DNA of 64,000 nucleotides from Bacteroidota bacterium (GTDB taxonomy: Bacteria > Bacteroidota > Bacteroidia > Bacteroidales > JAGNHN01), in the NCBI GenBank assembly GCA_022710185.1, contig JAKLHK010000007.1:41088-105087 (forward strand). The letters are read 5' to 3'. Below the pieces are notes generated by a model. It had not been told where the DNA came from. It saw nothing but the letters and a program-made list of their open reading frames with translations, and ran no database searches. A program made the position numbers and the translations under genes. Below, in pieces: positions 26,764-34,545 of this stretch; position 1 is the first letter of the stretch, and every line of letters begins with the position of its first letter.

Positions 26764-27091
26764 AGCCGAAGGCGAAGAGATGGCCTACCTCCAGTACGTC
26801 CTCGACCGTATGGATGACGACCAGGCCTTCATGTTCGCTAACGTTTACCGCGCCCGGCGCCGCGACCCCAACCTGATCCTCATCACCTGCCTGCTCGGGT
26901 TTGTGGTGATCGCCGGGGTCCACCGTATCCTGGTGCGCCAGGTGGGTATGGGCATTCTCTACCTCCTTACTGCCGGCCTCTGCTTCATCGGCACCATCAT
27001 TGACGCGGTCAACTACCGCCAACTCACTTTCGAGCACAACCGCAAGGTCGCTGAAGAGGTGCTGTCGATGATGAGGATGTATCCCAAATGA
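26735..27091 (+). CDS. TM2 domain protein
   Basis: 118 residues. An N-terminal soluble acidic segment (about 1-45) precedes two helices with the TM2 pattern: LITCLLGFVVIAGVHRILVR, a short turn, then GMGILYLLTAGLCFIGTIID. The usual G-x-x-G-x-HRF motif is changed to GVHRILV. Function unknown. It overlaps the DUF2752 gene and ends convergently to pyrD with a 33-base gap. Confidence 0.82.
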   Translation: MAQALRYIPEAEGEEMAYLQYVLDRMDDDQAFMFANVYRARRRDPNLILITCLLGFVVIAGVHRILVRQVGMGILYLLTAGLCFIGTIIDAVNYRQLTFEHNRKVAEEVLSMMRMYPK

Positions 27092-27124
27092 TGTTCACTT
27101 GGGTGCATGTTGGGATCTCCCGGT

Positions 27125-28039
27125 TCAATCCAGGATCAGTGCGCCGGTAAGCTCGCTGGCACGGGCAAAGCCATGCTGGTCGCAGTAGGCGTCAATGCCT
27201 TCGGCAACCTGCAGCGCGATGGTGGGATCGATGAAGTTCATGGTGCCTACCTGTACGGCGGATGCCCCGGCCAGCATGAACTCCACGGCATCGGTGCCGT
27301 TGCGGATGCCGCCAATCCCGATAATGGGGATATCCACAGCCTGGTATACCTGCCACACCATGCGCAGGGCCACGGGCTTGATGGCCGGTCCTGACAGCCC
27401 CCCGGTAATGGTGCTCAGCACCGGGCGGCGGGTGCCGGCATGGATGGCCATGCCCACCAGGGTATTGATCACGCAGAGGCCGTCGGCCCCGGCATCCTCC
27501 ACCCCCCGGGCGATGTCCACGATGTCGGTGACATTGGGGGAAAGCTTCACCCAGAGGGGCTTGTCATAGACTTCCTTCACGGCGCGGGTGACGGCTGCCG
27601 ACATGGGACAGCTGGTGCCGAAGGCCAGCCCGCCTTCCTTGACATTGGGACAGGAAATGTTCAGCTCCAGCGCATCCACGCGGTCCAGGGCGTTCAGCGC
27701 CCGGGCCACCTCAACATAGCCTTCGGTGGTCGATTCGGCCACATTGGCGATGATGCGGGTGTCGAAGTCCTTGATACGGGGGTAAATATTGTGGATGAAA
27801 TAGTCGAGGCCCTTGTTTTGCAGCCCGATGGCGTTGAGCATGCCATAGGGGGTCTCCGCCATGCGGGGGTATGGATTTCCTTTGCGGGGCTTAACCGAGA
27901 TGGCCTTGGTCACGAAGCCGCCGAGGCGACCGATGTCGATGAAATCCGTATACTCTTCTCCGTAACCGAAGGTGCCGGAGGCGGTCATCACCGGGTTGCG
28001 GAACCCTATACCGTTGATGCTTACACTGAGGTCTGCCAT
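27125..28039 (-). CDS. pyrD: Dihydroorotate dehydrogenase catalytic subunit (class 1B)
   Basis: 304 residues from ATG 28039 (MADLSVSINGIGF); the open frame extends upstream inside pyrK. Segments: NPVMTASGTFGYGEEY, NISCPNVKEGG with the base-region Cys, KPLWVKLSPNVTDI, and GIGGIRNGTDAVEFML for FMN phosphate binding. It oxidises dihydroorotate to orotate and passes electrons to NAD through PyrK. The start overlaps the 3' end of pyrK by 19 bases, fitting a heterotetrameric PyrD-PyrK enzyme. Confidence 0.95.
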   Translation of the reverse strand: MADLSVSINGIGFRNPVMTASGTFGYGEEYTDFIDIGRLGGFVTKAISVKPRKGNPYPRMAETPYGMLNAIGLQNKGLDYFIHNIYPRIKDFDTRIIANVAESTTEGYVEVARALNALDRVDALELNISCPNVKEGGLAFGTSCPMSAAVTRAVKEVYDKPLWVKLSPNVTDIVDIARGVEDAGADGLCVINTLVGMAIHAGTRRPVLSTITGGLSGPAIKPVALRMVWQVYQAVDIPIIGIGGIRNGTDAVEFMLAGASAVQVGTMNFIDPTIALQVAEGIDAYCDQHGFARASELTGALILD

Positions 28040-28800
28040 AGCAGTTCCGTTGAGTTGAACACGGGGCCGTCGGTACATACGCAACGGTTGCCGGTGGTGG
28101 TACCGGTGATGCAGCTCAGGCATACGCCGAAGCCACAGGCCATGGTGTTTTCCAGGCTCACCTCACAGTCCACCTTCACCGTTGAGGCGATCTCCGACAC
28201 GGCCTTCAGCATGCCCATAGGGCCGCAGGCGTAAAAACGGGTGTAAGGATTACCATTCACCTGAATGGCAGGATGTGTGGTAAGCAGGCCCTGGTGTCCC
28301 AGGCTGCCGTCTTCCGTAGCCATGAACACCTGGCCGAAATCGGTGAAGGCATCGGCCAGCAGAATATCGGAGGCGCTGCGCCCACCGATGAGGGTGTCTG
28401 CGGTGATGCCGTGGGCCTTAAGCCGGCGACCCAGCAGGCGCATAGGGGCGATGCCGTAGCCTCCGCCGATCATCAGTACCGGGCCGGAAGGGGGCAAGGT
28501 ATAGCCGTGCCCCAGGGGGTACATGACGTTGACCGTTTCCCCTGGCCGCAGCCCGCCCAGCAGGCGGCTCCCAGGGCCCACTTCCTTGATCAGAAGATAG
28601 AAAATGCCGGCCTCCGGATCGGTGTCGCAGACTGAGAAAGGACGGCGCAGGAAGACGTCCTGGCTGCCGCGCACCAATACCTCCACGAACTGACCGGGGA
28701 CGATCTCCCCGCATCCCTCGGCTGCAATGCCGAGCAGGAAATGCTTCTCGTTGATCCGGGCATTGCTGACCACCCTGAGGTCCGTCACGCGTTTCTTCAT
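28021..28800 (-). CDS. pyrK: Dihydroorotate dehydrogenase electron transfer subunit
   Basis: 259 residues from ATG 28800; the upstream extension of the frame overlaps the DUF5606 gene and has no family match. FAD site FLRRPFSVCDTD, NAD-binding glycine stretch VLMIGGGYGIAPMRLL, and a C-terminal [2Fe-2S] cluster with four Cys (MACGFGVCLSCIT then CVCTDGPVF). It shuttles electrons from PyrD to NAD+. Organised as pyrK-pyrD with overlap, on the same strand as the DUF5606 gene. Confidence 0.94.
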   Translation of the reverse strand: MKKRVTDLRVVSNARINEKHFLLGIAAEGCGEIVPGQFVEVLVRGSQDVFLRRPFSVCDTDPEAGIFYLLIKEVGPGSRLLGGLRPGETVNVMYPLGHGYTLPPSGPVLMIGGGYGIAPMRLLGRRLKAHGITADTLIGGRSASDILLADAFTDFGQVFMATEDGSLGHQGLLTTHPAIQVNGNPYTRFYACGPMGMLKAVSEIASTVKVDCEVSLENTMACGFGVCLSCITGTTTGNRCVCTDGPVFNSTELLWQTSV

Positions 28801-28894
28801 CCGGGCCCTTGCTTTGGTTGTTTTTCTTATTGGACCTGCCCAGCGGTCTGCCCCAGCGCTCCCGCGTTGCCGCTCAGGACCGCGCAGCACACAC

Positions 28895-29359
28895 TCACTC
28901 CTGCTCCGGGCTTTCGGTATCCTGAGTCTCGCTCGCTCCGGCATCAGCCTCTCCACCAGTCGGCCCCTCATCTTCGCCGGCATCCACCAATCCGTGCAGC
29001 AGCAACAGGTTGTACCAGCTGACCATCTTCCGGATATCCGAAGCATATACCCTTTCCTGGTCGTAGTCCTCTACGATCTCTTCCATGAATGTCCTCAGGT
29101 CCAGCGCGGGATCCCGTGGATCCGGCGCTGGCTGGCCGCTCAGGTGAGTGAACATGCGTGCAAACACCTGCTTGAGCGGAAGGTCCTCCCCGTAGGTATA
29201 TATGCTGATTTCCTCCAGGGAACTGATGCGCTGGTGCGCAAAAGCAGTAAAACGTTTCCCGTCGGCCAGCGACTCCACCACCATGCCTGTCTTGGTCTGA
29301 GCGATCAGGCGCTGCAGTCCGGGCTTTCCTGATACCGAAAGGATTTTGGTAAGATCCAT
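28895..29359 (-). CDS. DUF5606 domain protein
   Basis: 154 residues. The N-terminus (KILSVSGKPGLQRLIAQTK) and LEEISIYTYGEDLPLKQVF define DUF5606, found in Bacteroidota and of unknown function; the last 30 residues are an acidic, low-complexity tail. It is cytoplasmic (no signal or helix). A perfect -7 box TATTTTTG lies 22 to 30 bases upstream. It precedes pyrK by 94 bases on the same strand. Confidence 0.85.
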   Translation of the reverse strand: MDLTKILSVSGKPGLQRLIAQTKTGMVVESLADGKRFTAFAHQRISSLEEISIYTYGEDLPLKQVFARMFTHLSGQPAPDPRDPALDLRTFMEEIVEDYDQERVYASDIRKMVSWYNLLLLHGLVDAGEDEGPTGGEADAGASETQDTESPEQE

Positions 29360-29381
29360 GGAAATAGGGTTGATTGTCGGG

Positions 29382-29389
29382 CAAAAATA
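29382..29389 (-). promoter_or_regulatory. Predicted -7 element (TATTTTTG) for the DUF5606 gene
   Basis: Perfect TAnnTTTG on the minus strand, 22 bases upstream of the start codon. Confidence 0.6.
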
Positions 29390-29410
29390 GAAAATAAAAG
29401 GGCTTGCATC

Positions 29411-31228
29411 CTAACGGAACCGCTGCAGCTGGATAAGCTGGTGATACAGTCCCTCCTGTTCCATCAGCGAGGCATGGGTCCCGCGTTCCACGATCCGACC
29501 CTGTTCCAGCACCACGATAAGGTCGGCATGCCGGATGGTTGACAGGCGGTGGGCGATCACTACCACGGTGCGGTCGCCCAGGATGCGGTCGATGGCCTCC
29601 TGTACCAGCCGCTCCGAAACCGTATCCAGGGCGGAAGTGGCCTCGTCAAGGATCAGGAGGGGCGGGTTGCGGAGCACTGCCCTGGCGATGCTGATGCGCT
29701 GACGCTGCCCCCCGGAAAGCCTCACCCCCCGGTCGCCGATCACCGTATCATAACCTTCCTCCATCAGCAGGATGAACTCTTCGGCATTGGCGATGCGGGC
29801 CGCACGACTCACTTCCTCACGGGAATAGCTGCCCCCGAAGGCGATGTTGTTGTGCACGCTGTCGTTGAAGAGGATGGTGTCCTGGGATACGATGCCCATC
29901 AACGCCCTTACCTCATCTATACGGTAATCCTCTATCGGCCGTCCATCAATGAGCAGCTGGCCGCCGCTACGGTCATGGAAGCGAGGGAGCAGGTCGGCCA
30001 GGGTAGACTTCCCCGCCCCGGAGGGCCCCACCAGGGCTACCACCTGGCCTTTCCCGATATCCAGGTCTATGTCTTGAAGCACCGGCTCGTCCCCATAGGA
30101 GAAACTCAGGCCTGAGAAACGTATGCCTTCCCCCAGATCCCGTATGGGCAAGGCCCCGGGCTTCTCGGTAATCACCTCCTGTTCAGCCAACACTTCCCCT
30201 ATTCGGTCCAGGGAGGCTGACCCCTTCTGCACCTGGTACCAGGCGGTGGTGAGGTTCTTGGCCGGATTGATCATCTGGGAGAAGATGACGAGATAGGTGA
30301 TGAAGACCTCCGGTCCCAGATCGACGCTCTCGCTGAGGACCATACGCCCCCCGAACCATAAGATGCCTACCAGGATGATCACCCCGAGAAACTCGCTGAG
30401 CGGGGCGCTCAGGTCGGAGCGACGGGTAATGCCTATGAGCAGACGGGTATAGGAGCGGTTCAGTGTCTTGAATCGGCCGATACTGTATGGGATGGCGTTG
30501 AATGCCTTGATGATGCGGAGGCCCGCGATGGACTCCTCCACCGTGGAAAGCAGCTGCCCCATCAGGTTCTGGGCTTTGCCCGACCTTCGCCTCAGGCTGC
30601 GTCCGATGCGTCCGATGATCAAACCGGCCAACGGCAACAGGATGAACACGAAGAGCGAGAGCTCCAGGCTGATCAGCCAGAGGGTGACCAGGAAGAACAC
30701 CAGGGAGACGGGTTCGCGGAAAAAGAGCTCGAATCCCTGAAGAATGGACCATTCAACCTCCTGCACATCACTGGTGGTGCGGGCCAGCAGGTCGCCCTTC
30801 TTCCTTCGTGAATAAAAGGAGAGGGGCAGGATCAGCAAATGGGAGTATAGCTTCGCCCTCAGCTCGCGCACCACGCCGGCCCGGGCCGGGGCGAGGAACC
30901 ACAGGGCCAGGTAATAGAACAGGTTCTTGAAGAAAAAGGCCAGCACTACACCGGCACACAGCAGAACCAGCGTGGCCTGCTCCCCGTAGGTGAAGATCAG
31001 CTGGCTGAAACTGTAATTGAACCATGCGGAAATGGATTCCTTGTTCATCGCCAGTGCTGACGGGGCCTCCGTGACCCGCTCGGAGCCAAACAGTATCCGA
31101 AGGAAGGGTACCACCATGGCGATCGAAAGCACTGAGAACAGGGCGGAAAGGACATTGGCGGCGATGTTGCCGGCCACATTCCTCCACCAGGGGAGCACCA
31201 GGCGCAGTATACGTGCGATATCCCTCAT
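29411..31228 (-). CDS. ABC transporter, fused permease-ATPase (MsbA-like lipid exporter)
   Basis: 605 residues. Six transmembrane helices in the first 330 residues, then an ATPase domain: Walker A GPSGAGKSTLADLLPRF, Q-loop VSQDTILFND, signature LSGGQRQRISIARAVL, Walker B LLILDEATSALD and H-loop VVIAHRLST. It belongs to the exporter type that includes MsbA (lipid A flipping), and the Bacteroidota branch is probably that function, though a drug or peptide exporter cannot be excluded. It begins 3 bases after purB ends on the same strand. Confidence 0.88.
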   Translation of the reverse strand: MRDIARILRLVLPWWRNVAGNIAANVLSALFSVLSIAMVVPFLRILFGSERVTEAPSALAMNKESISAWFNYSFSQLIFTYGEQATLVLLCAGVVLAFFFKNLFYYLALWFLAPARAGVVRELRAKLYSHLLILPLSFYSRRKKGDLLARTTSDVQEVEWSILQGFELFFREPVSLVFFLVTLWLISLELSLFVFILLPLAGLIIGRIGRSLRRRSGKAQNLMGQLLSTVEESIAGLRIIKAFNAIPYSIGRFKTLNRSYTRLLIGITRRSDLSAPLSEFLGVIILVGILWFGGRMVLSESVDLGPEVFITYLVIFSQMINPAKNLTTAWYQVQKGSASLDRIGEVLAEQEVITEKPGALPIRDLGEGIRFSGLSFSYGDEPVLQDIDLDIGKGQVVALVGPSGAGKSTLADLLPRFHDRSGGQLLIDGRPIEDYRIDEVRALMGIVSQDTILFNDSVHNNIAFGGSYSREEVSRAARIANAEEFILLMEEGYDTVIGDRGVRLSGGQRQRISIARAVLRNPPLLILDEATSALDTVSERLVQEAIDRILGDRTVVVIAHRLSTIRHADLIVVLEQGRIVERGTHASLMEQEGLYHQLIQLQRFR

Positions 31229-31231
31229 GCC

Positions 31232-32599
31232 TCAGTGCAACGGCCTCTCCTTCCAGGGATGGACCCCGGTATATCCTTCCGGCCGGAGTTGAAGCAACCG
31301 TTGCTTTAGCTCCTCATCTATCCCAAGCCCGGCAATGAAATCTCTCAGGCGATCCATGCTGAAGGCCTCATTCGTACGGGTTAGCTCCTTGAGTAGAGCG
31401 TAAGGGTCCTGCACCCCTGCCCGGCGCAGTATGGTCTGTATGGCCTCAGCCAGTACCTCGGGATGGGCATCGAGGTCAGCACGGATGCGCCCTTCATTGA
31501 CCAGGAGCTTGCCCAGGCCCTTCAGCAGCGACTTCCAGGCGATGAGGCTATGACCCAGAGGGACGCCAAGGTTGCGGATCACCGTGGAGTCAGTGAGGTC
31601 ACGCTGCAGGCGGGAAATGGGCAGTTTGGCACTAAGATGCTCCAGCAGGGCATTGGCCAGGCCAAGGTTGCCTTCGGAATTCTCGAAATCGATGGGGTTT
31701 ACCTTGTGCGGCATGGCTGAGGATCCCACCTCACCGGGCCGTATGCGCTGCTTGAAGTAATCCATCGAAATGTAGGCCCAGAGGTCACGGTCCAGGTCGG
31801 TGAGTATGGTGTTGAGGCGCTTCACCCCATCCAGGAAGGCACTCAGGTGATCGTAATGCTCTATCTGCGTAGTGGTCTGTTGGCGTCGGAGTCCGAGGGT
31901 CCCAACCAGGAAACGGTCGGCAAAGGCCGGCCAGTCCACCTCAGGGTAGGCGGCGTGGTGGGCATTGAAATTGCCCGTAGCCCCTCCAAACTTTCCACTG
32001 AAGGGTACTTGATGCAACAGGCGCAGCTGCTCACCAAGACGTTCTGCAAAAACTTGGATTTCCTTGCCCAACAGGGTAGGAGTGGCAGGCTGTCCATGGG
32101 TGCGCGCCAGCATGGGGATGTCCTTCCATTCCCCCGCCAGGCGCTCCAGGGTCCCAACGATCTCGCGCATCACCGGCATCATCACTTCTTCCCAGGCATC
32201 CCGCAGGGCCATGGGAAAGGCCGTGTTGTTGATATCCTGTGAGGTAAGCCCGAAATGGATGAGCTCCAGGTAAGCCTGCAGCCCGCAAGCCGTGGCAGCC
32301 TCGCGGAGGTAGTATTCCACCGCCTTCACGTCGTGATTGGTCACGGATTCGATCTCCTTCACCCTCACTGTACCTTCGGGGGATCCGCTCATCTTTTGGA
32401 ATGCAATGATACTGTCGCTTTGAGGCAGGTCTACCCCGGGCAGGGGCAGCTGCAGCAGTGCCAGAAAGTAGTCTGTCTCTACCCGTATGCGGTAACGGAT
32501 CACGGCTTCCTCAGAAAAATAGGCGGCCAGGGGAGCTGCCGTGGCGCGGTACCTTCCGTCAAGGGGCGACAGGGCATGCAGGGAGGGGAATGGGTCCAT
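31232..32599 (-). CDS. purB: Adenylosuccinate lyase
   Basis: 455 residues from ATG 32599 (MDPFPSLHALSPLDGRYRA); an upstream in-frame extension to 32674 is unlikely because the promoter box lies inside it. Fumarate-lyase signature GSSAMPHKVNPIDFENSEGN near residue 295, RTHGQPATPTLLGKE with the catalytic His, and TSQDINNTAF. It cleaves SAICAR and adenylosuccinate in purine synthesis. Length and the N-terminal HALSPLDGRY match the E. coli-like type of PurB. A perfect TACCTTTG box is at 32618-32625. Confidence 0.95.
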   Translation of the reverse strand: MDPFPSLHALSPLDGRYRATAAPLAAYFSEEAVIRYRIRVETDYFLALLQLPLPGVDLPQSDSIIAFQKMSGSPEGTVRVKEIESVTNHDVKAVEYYLREAATACGLQAYLELIHFGLTSQDINNTAFPMALRDAWEEVMMPVMREIVGTLERLAGEWKDIPMLARTHGQPATPTLLGKEIQVFAERLGEQLRLLHQVPFSGKFGGATGNFNAHHAAYPEVDWPAFADRFLVGTLGLRRQQTTTQIEHYDHLSAFLDGVKRLNTILTDLDRDLWAYISMDYFKQRIRPGEVGSSAMPHKVNPIDFENSEGNLGLANALLEHLSAKLPISRLQRDLTDSTVIRNLGVPLGHSLIAWKSLLKGLGKLLVNEGRIRADLDAHPEVLAEAIQTILRRAGVQDPYALLKELTRTNEAFSMDRLRDFIAGLGIDEELKQRLLQLRPEGYTGVHPWKERPLH

Positions 32600-32617
32600 C
32601 AGGCAGTCATTGGTCCT

Positions 32618-32625
32618 CAAAGGTA
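32618..32625 (-). promoter_or_regulatory. Predicted -7 element (TACCTTTG) for purB
   Basis: Perfect TAnnTTTG on the minus strand, 18 bases upstream of the purB start; it supports the shorter purB start. Confidence 0.6.
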
Positions 32626-32718
32626 TGAAAAGCGCCGGATGACTGCACCATGGGTGGATGGTCAACCCTGCCAACGGATTGGACCCAAACAGGGCTGCTG
32701 CCTTCCCGCAGGCTTTGC

Positions 32719-32726
32719 TAAATTTG
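32719..32726 (+). promoter_or_regulatory. Predicted -7 element (TAAATTTG) for the lipoprotein gene
   Basis: Perfect TAnnTTTG, 42 bases upstream of the ATG at 32769. Confidence 0.55.
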
Positions 32727-32768
32727 TGGACGAATCCGCGAGATGATGTTACCTAATTTTAATTGGAA

Positions 32769-33785
32769 ATGAATCCCAGACCTCTTCATCCGGCCATCAT
32801 CCTCTCCCTGGGGATCATGCTGGCCCTCTTCGCTTCCTGCGGAAGCAAAACTGCTCAGAAAGGAACCTCTGCAGGCGATATCCTGGTTACGGCGGACTCT
32901 TCCATCGATCTGCTGTCTGTTCGCGTGGAATGGTATGCCCCCGACCATGATCGCATCGTGGTATACGCCAACGGCAAGTCAACCCAGGCGGTACTGCCCG
33001 CGGCAGGCAGCGATGCCTTCGATGTCTACCTCGGGTTGAACAGCCTGGGCGGGGGCGGCATTGACCGGGCCGATCCCTCCAACCGCAACAGCTTCCATTT
33101 CCACATCGCCCGCCAGGGCCGGTCCGAGGTCCTGGAGTTCCGTGCCAGCGGCCCCGACAGCGCCAACAATTACTTCCTCAAGCGCTATGTCCGCGACATG
33201 CAGGGCAATGTCAGCCGCACCGAATACTATGACCTGCAGGGAAGGAAGTCCTGGGAAACGTACGACAAGCTCACGCGCCAGGGTGAACTGGAAGCCCGCA
33301 ACAGGATCGAGTACGCCTATGATGCCGCGGGACACAAGGCCTCCCAGAACCATATTGCCTCATTGCCCGACGGCACGGTGAAGAGCAGGATTGAGAACAC
33401 CTATGCCTACGATGCCGCCGGCCGCGAGCAGGAGCAGGTCAGCAGCACCTTCGATGGGGCCGGATTACTGCGCAACCGGACGGTGAACCGCTTCACCTAC
33501 GACGGACAGGGCCGGATGAAGGAAAAGGAATTCATTGCCTATGGTCCGGCAGGGGAGAAGGCCACCCATTATATCACGGACTATGCCTATAATGATCAGG
33601 GCCTGGTCACTGCTGAAACACTGTATACGGGCGAAAGGGTAAAGATCAACCTGGTGGAGAAGCGCTACAATGAGCTGAAGACCGTAGTCGCGGAGAGCAT
33701 CACCGAGTATTTTCCCGACGGCAGGGTGAAGTCCCACCACGGCAGGGAATACGACAACAAGGGGAAGGTCACCCGTGAATTCTGA
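32769..33785 (+). CDS. Putative lipoprotein with YD/RHS-like repeat segments
   Basis: 338 residues. Signal II peptide with lipobox LFASC, Cys24. A central all-beta stretch (about 45-140) is followed by about six tyrosine-rich repeats of 25-30 residues that read like YD/RHS or MORN-type strands (TEYYDLQGRKSWETY, IEYAYDAAGHKASQ, NTYAYDAAGREQEQV, NRFTYDGQGRMKEKE, DYAYNDQGLVTAE, REYDNKGKVTREF). An outer- or inner-membrane lipoprotein is predicted; no function is known to me. The start at 32769 is preceded by GGAA; the TTG at 32763 is an alternative. The end overlaps the possible GTG start of mqnA. Confidence 0.7.
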   Translation: MNPRPLHPAIILSLGIMLALFASCGSKTAQKGTSAGDILVTADSSIDLLSVRVEWYAPDHDRIVVYANGKSTQAVLPAAGSDAFDVYLGLNSLGGGGIDRADPSNRNSFHFHIARQGRSEVLEFRASGPDSANNYFLKRYVRDMQGNVSRTEYYDLQGRKSWETYDKLTRQGELEARNRIEYAYDAAGHKASQNHIASLPDGTVKSRIENTYAYDAAGREQEQVSSTFDGAGLLRNRTVNRFTYDGQGRMKEKEFIAYGPAGEKATHYITDYAYNDQGLVTAETLYTGERVKINLVEKRYNELKTVVAESITEYFPDGRVKSHHGREYDNKGKVTREF

Positions 33786-34536
33786 TCCCGGCATGCGCAT
33801 CACCGCGGTATCCTACCTTAATACCCTTCCCTTCCTTCACGGGATCCGCTGTTCCGGACTCCTGGAGGAGCACCGCATGGAGCTGGCGGTCCCTTCCGAA
33901 TGTGCCCGCCGGCTTCGTGATGGGGAAACCGACCTGGCCCTGGTGCCGGTAGGGGCCGTTCCGGAGATGCACGGGGCACGCATTGTGACCCGTTGGTGCC
34001 TCGGTGCCGACGGCCCTGTGGGCAGCGTCTTTCTGGTCAGCGCCCTGCCCCCTGCCGATTTGCAGCGGGTATTCCTCGATACCGATTCCCGCACTTCCGT
34101 GCTCCTGGCACGACTGCTGCTGGCCGAGCGCTGGCTGGCCCGCCCTGAGCTGGTCCGGGGACTCGACGGGTTTCGCCCTGAGGAGCCCGGCGCCGATGGG
34201 GCCGTGGTGATAGGCGACAAAGCCTTCGCTTTTATCGGGGCCATGCCCCGGGTATTCGATCTGAGCAGTGAATGGAAAACCCATACCGGCCTGCCTTTCG
34301 TCTTTGCCGTGTGGATGGCCGCCGATCATGTCGCTCCCGGCTTCCTGGAAGTCTTCGATAAGGCCCTGGAGTATGGCGTGCGGCATATCCCCGAAGCCCT
34401 GAAGGGCGCTACCGGACTACAACGTTTCCCTGACCCCCTGGGCTACCTCACCCGCAGCATCAGCTACCCATTCGGCCCCGACAAACAAAAAGCCCTGGAA
34501 GCTTTCCTTTACAGGGCTGGTGCGTTGAAGGACTGA
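33775..34536 (+). CDS. mqnA: Chorismate dehydratase (futalosine pathway)
   Basis: 253 residues from GTG 33775, which has GGGGAAGG 6 bases upstream and overlaps the previous stop; ATG 33793 (MRITAVSYLNTLPFLHG) is an equally likely start giving 247 residues. The N-terminus VSYLNTLPF and the segments LVPVGAVPEM and FLDTDSRTSVLLARLLL fit the periplasmic-binding-protein fold MqnA/MqnD group, MqnA by length and context. MqnA converts chorismate to 3-enolpyruvylbenzoate, the first step of futalosine-dependent menaquinone synthesis. Confidence 0.88.
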   Translation: MNSDPGMRITAVSYLNTLPFLHGIRCSGLLEEHRMELAVPSECARRLRDGETDLALVPVGAVPEMHGARIVTRWCLGADGPVGSVFLVSALPPADLQRVFLDTDSRTSVLLARLLLAERWLARPELVRGLDGFRPEEPGADGAVVIGDKAFAFIGAMPRVFDLSSEWKTHTGLPFVFAVWMAADHVAPGFLEVFDKALEYGVRHIPEALKGATGLQRFPDPLGYLTRSISYPFGPDKQKALEAFLYRAGALKD

Positions 34537-34545
34537 AAGCCCTGA

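Noticed and set aside
27119..27130. GGTTCAATCC resembling a tRNA T-loop
   Set aside because: No acceptor stem, D-arm or anticodon arm can be built around it, and it lies at the end of pyrD.
28801..29046. N-terminal extension of pyrK and of several other genes (kdsC, pyrD, mltG-downstream phosphohexomutase, degP)
   Set aside because: The extensions overlap neighbouring genes or promoter boxes and precede the family-typical N-termini.
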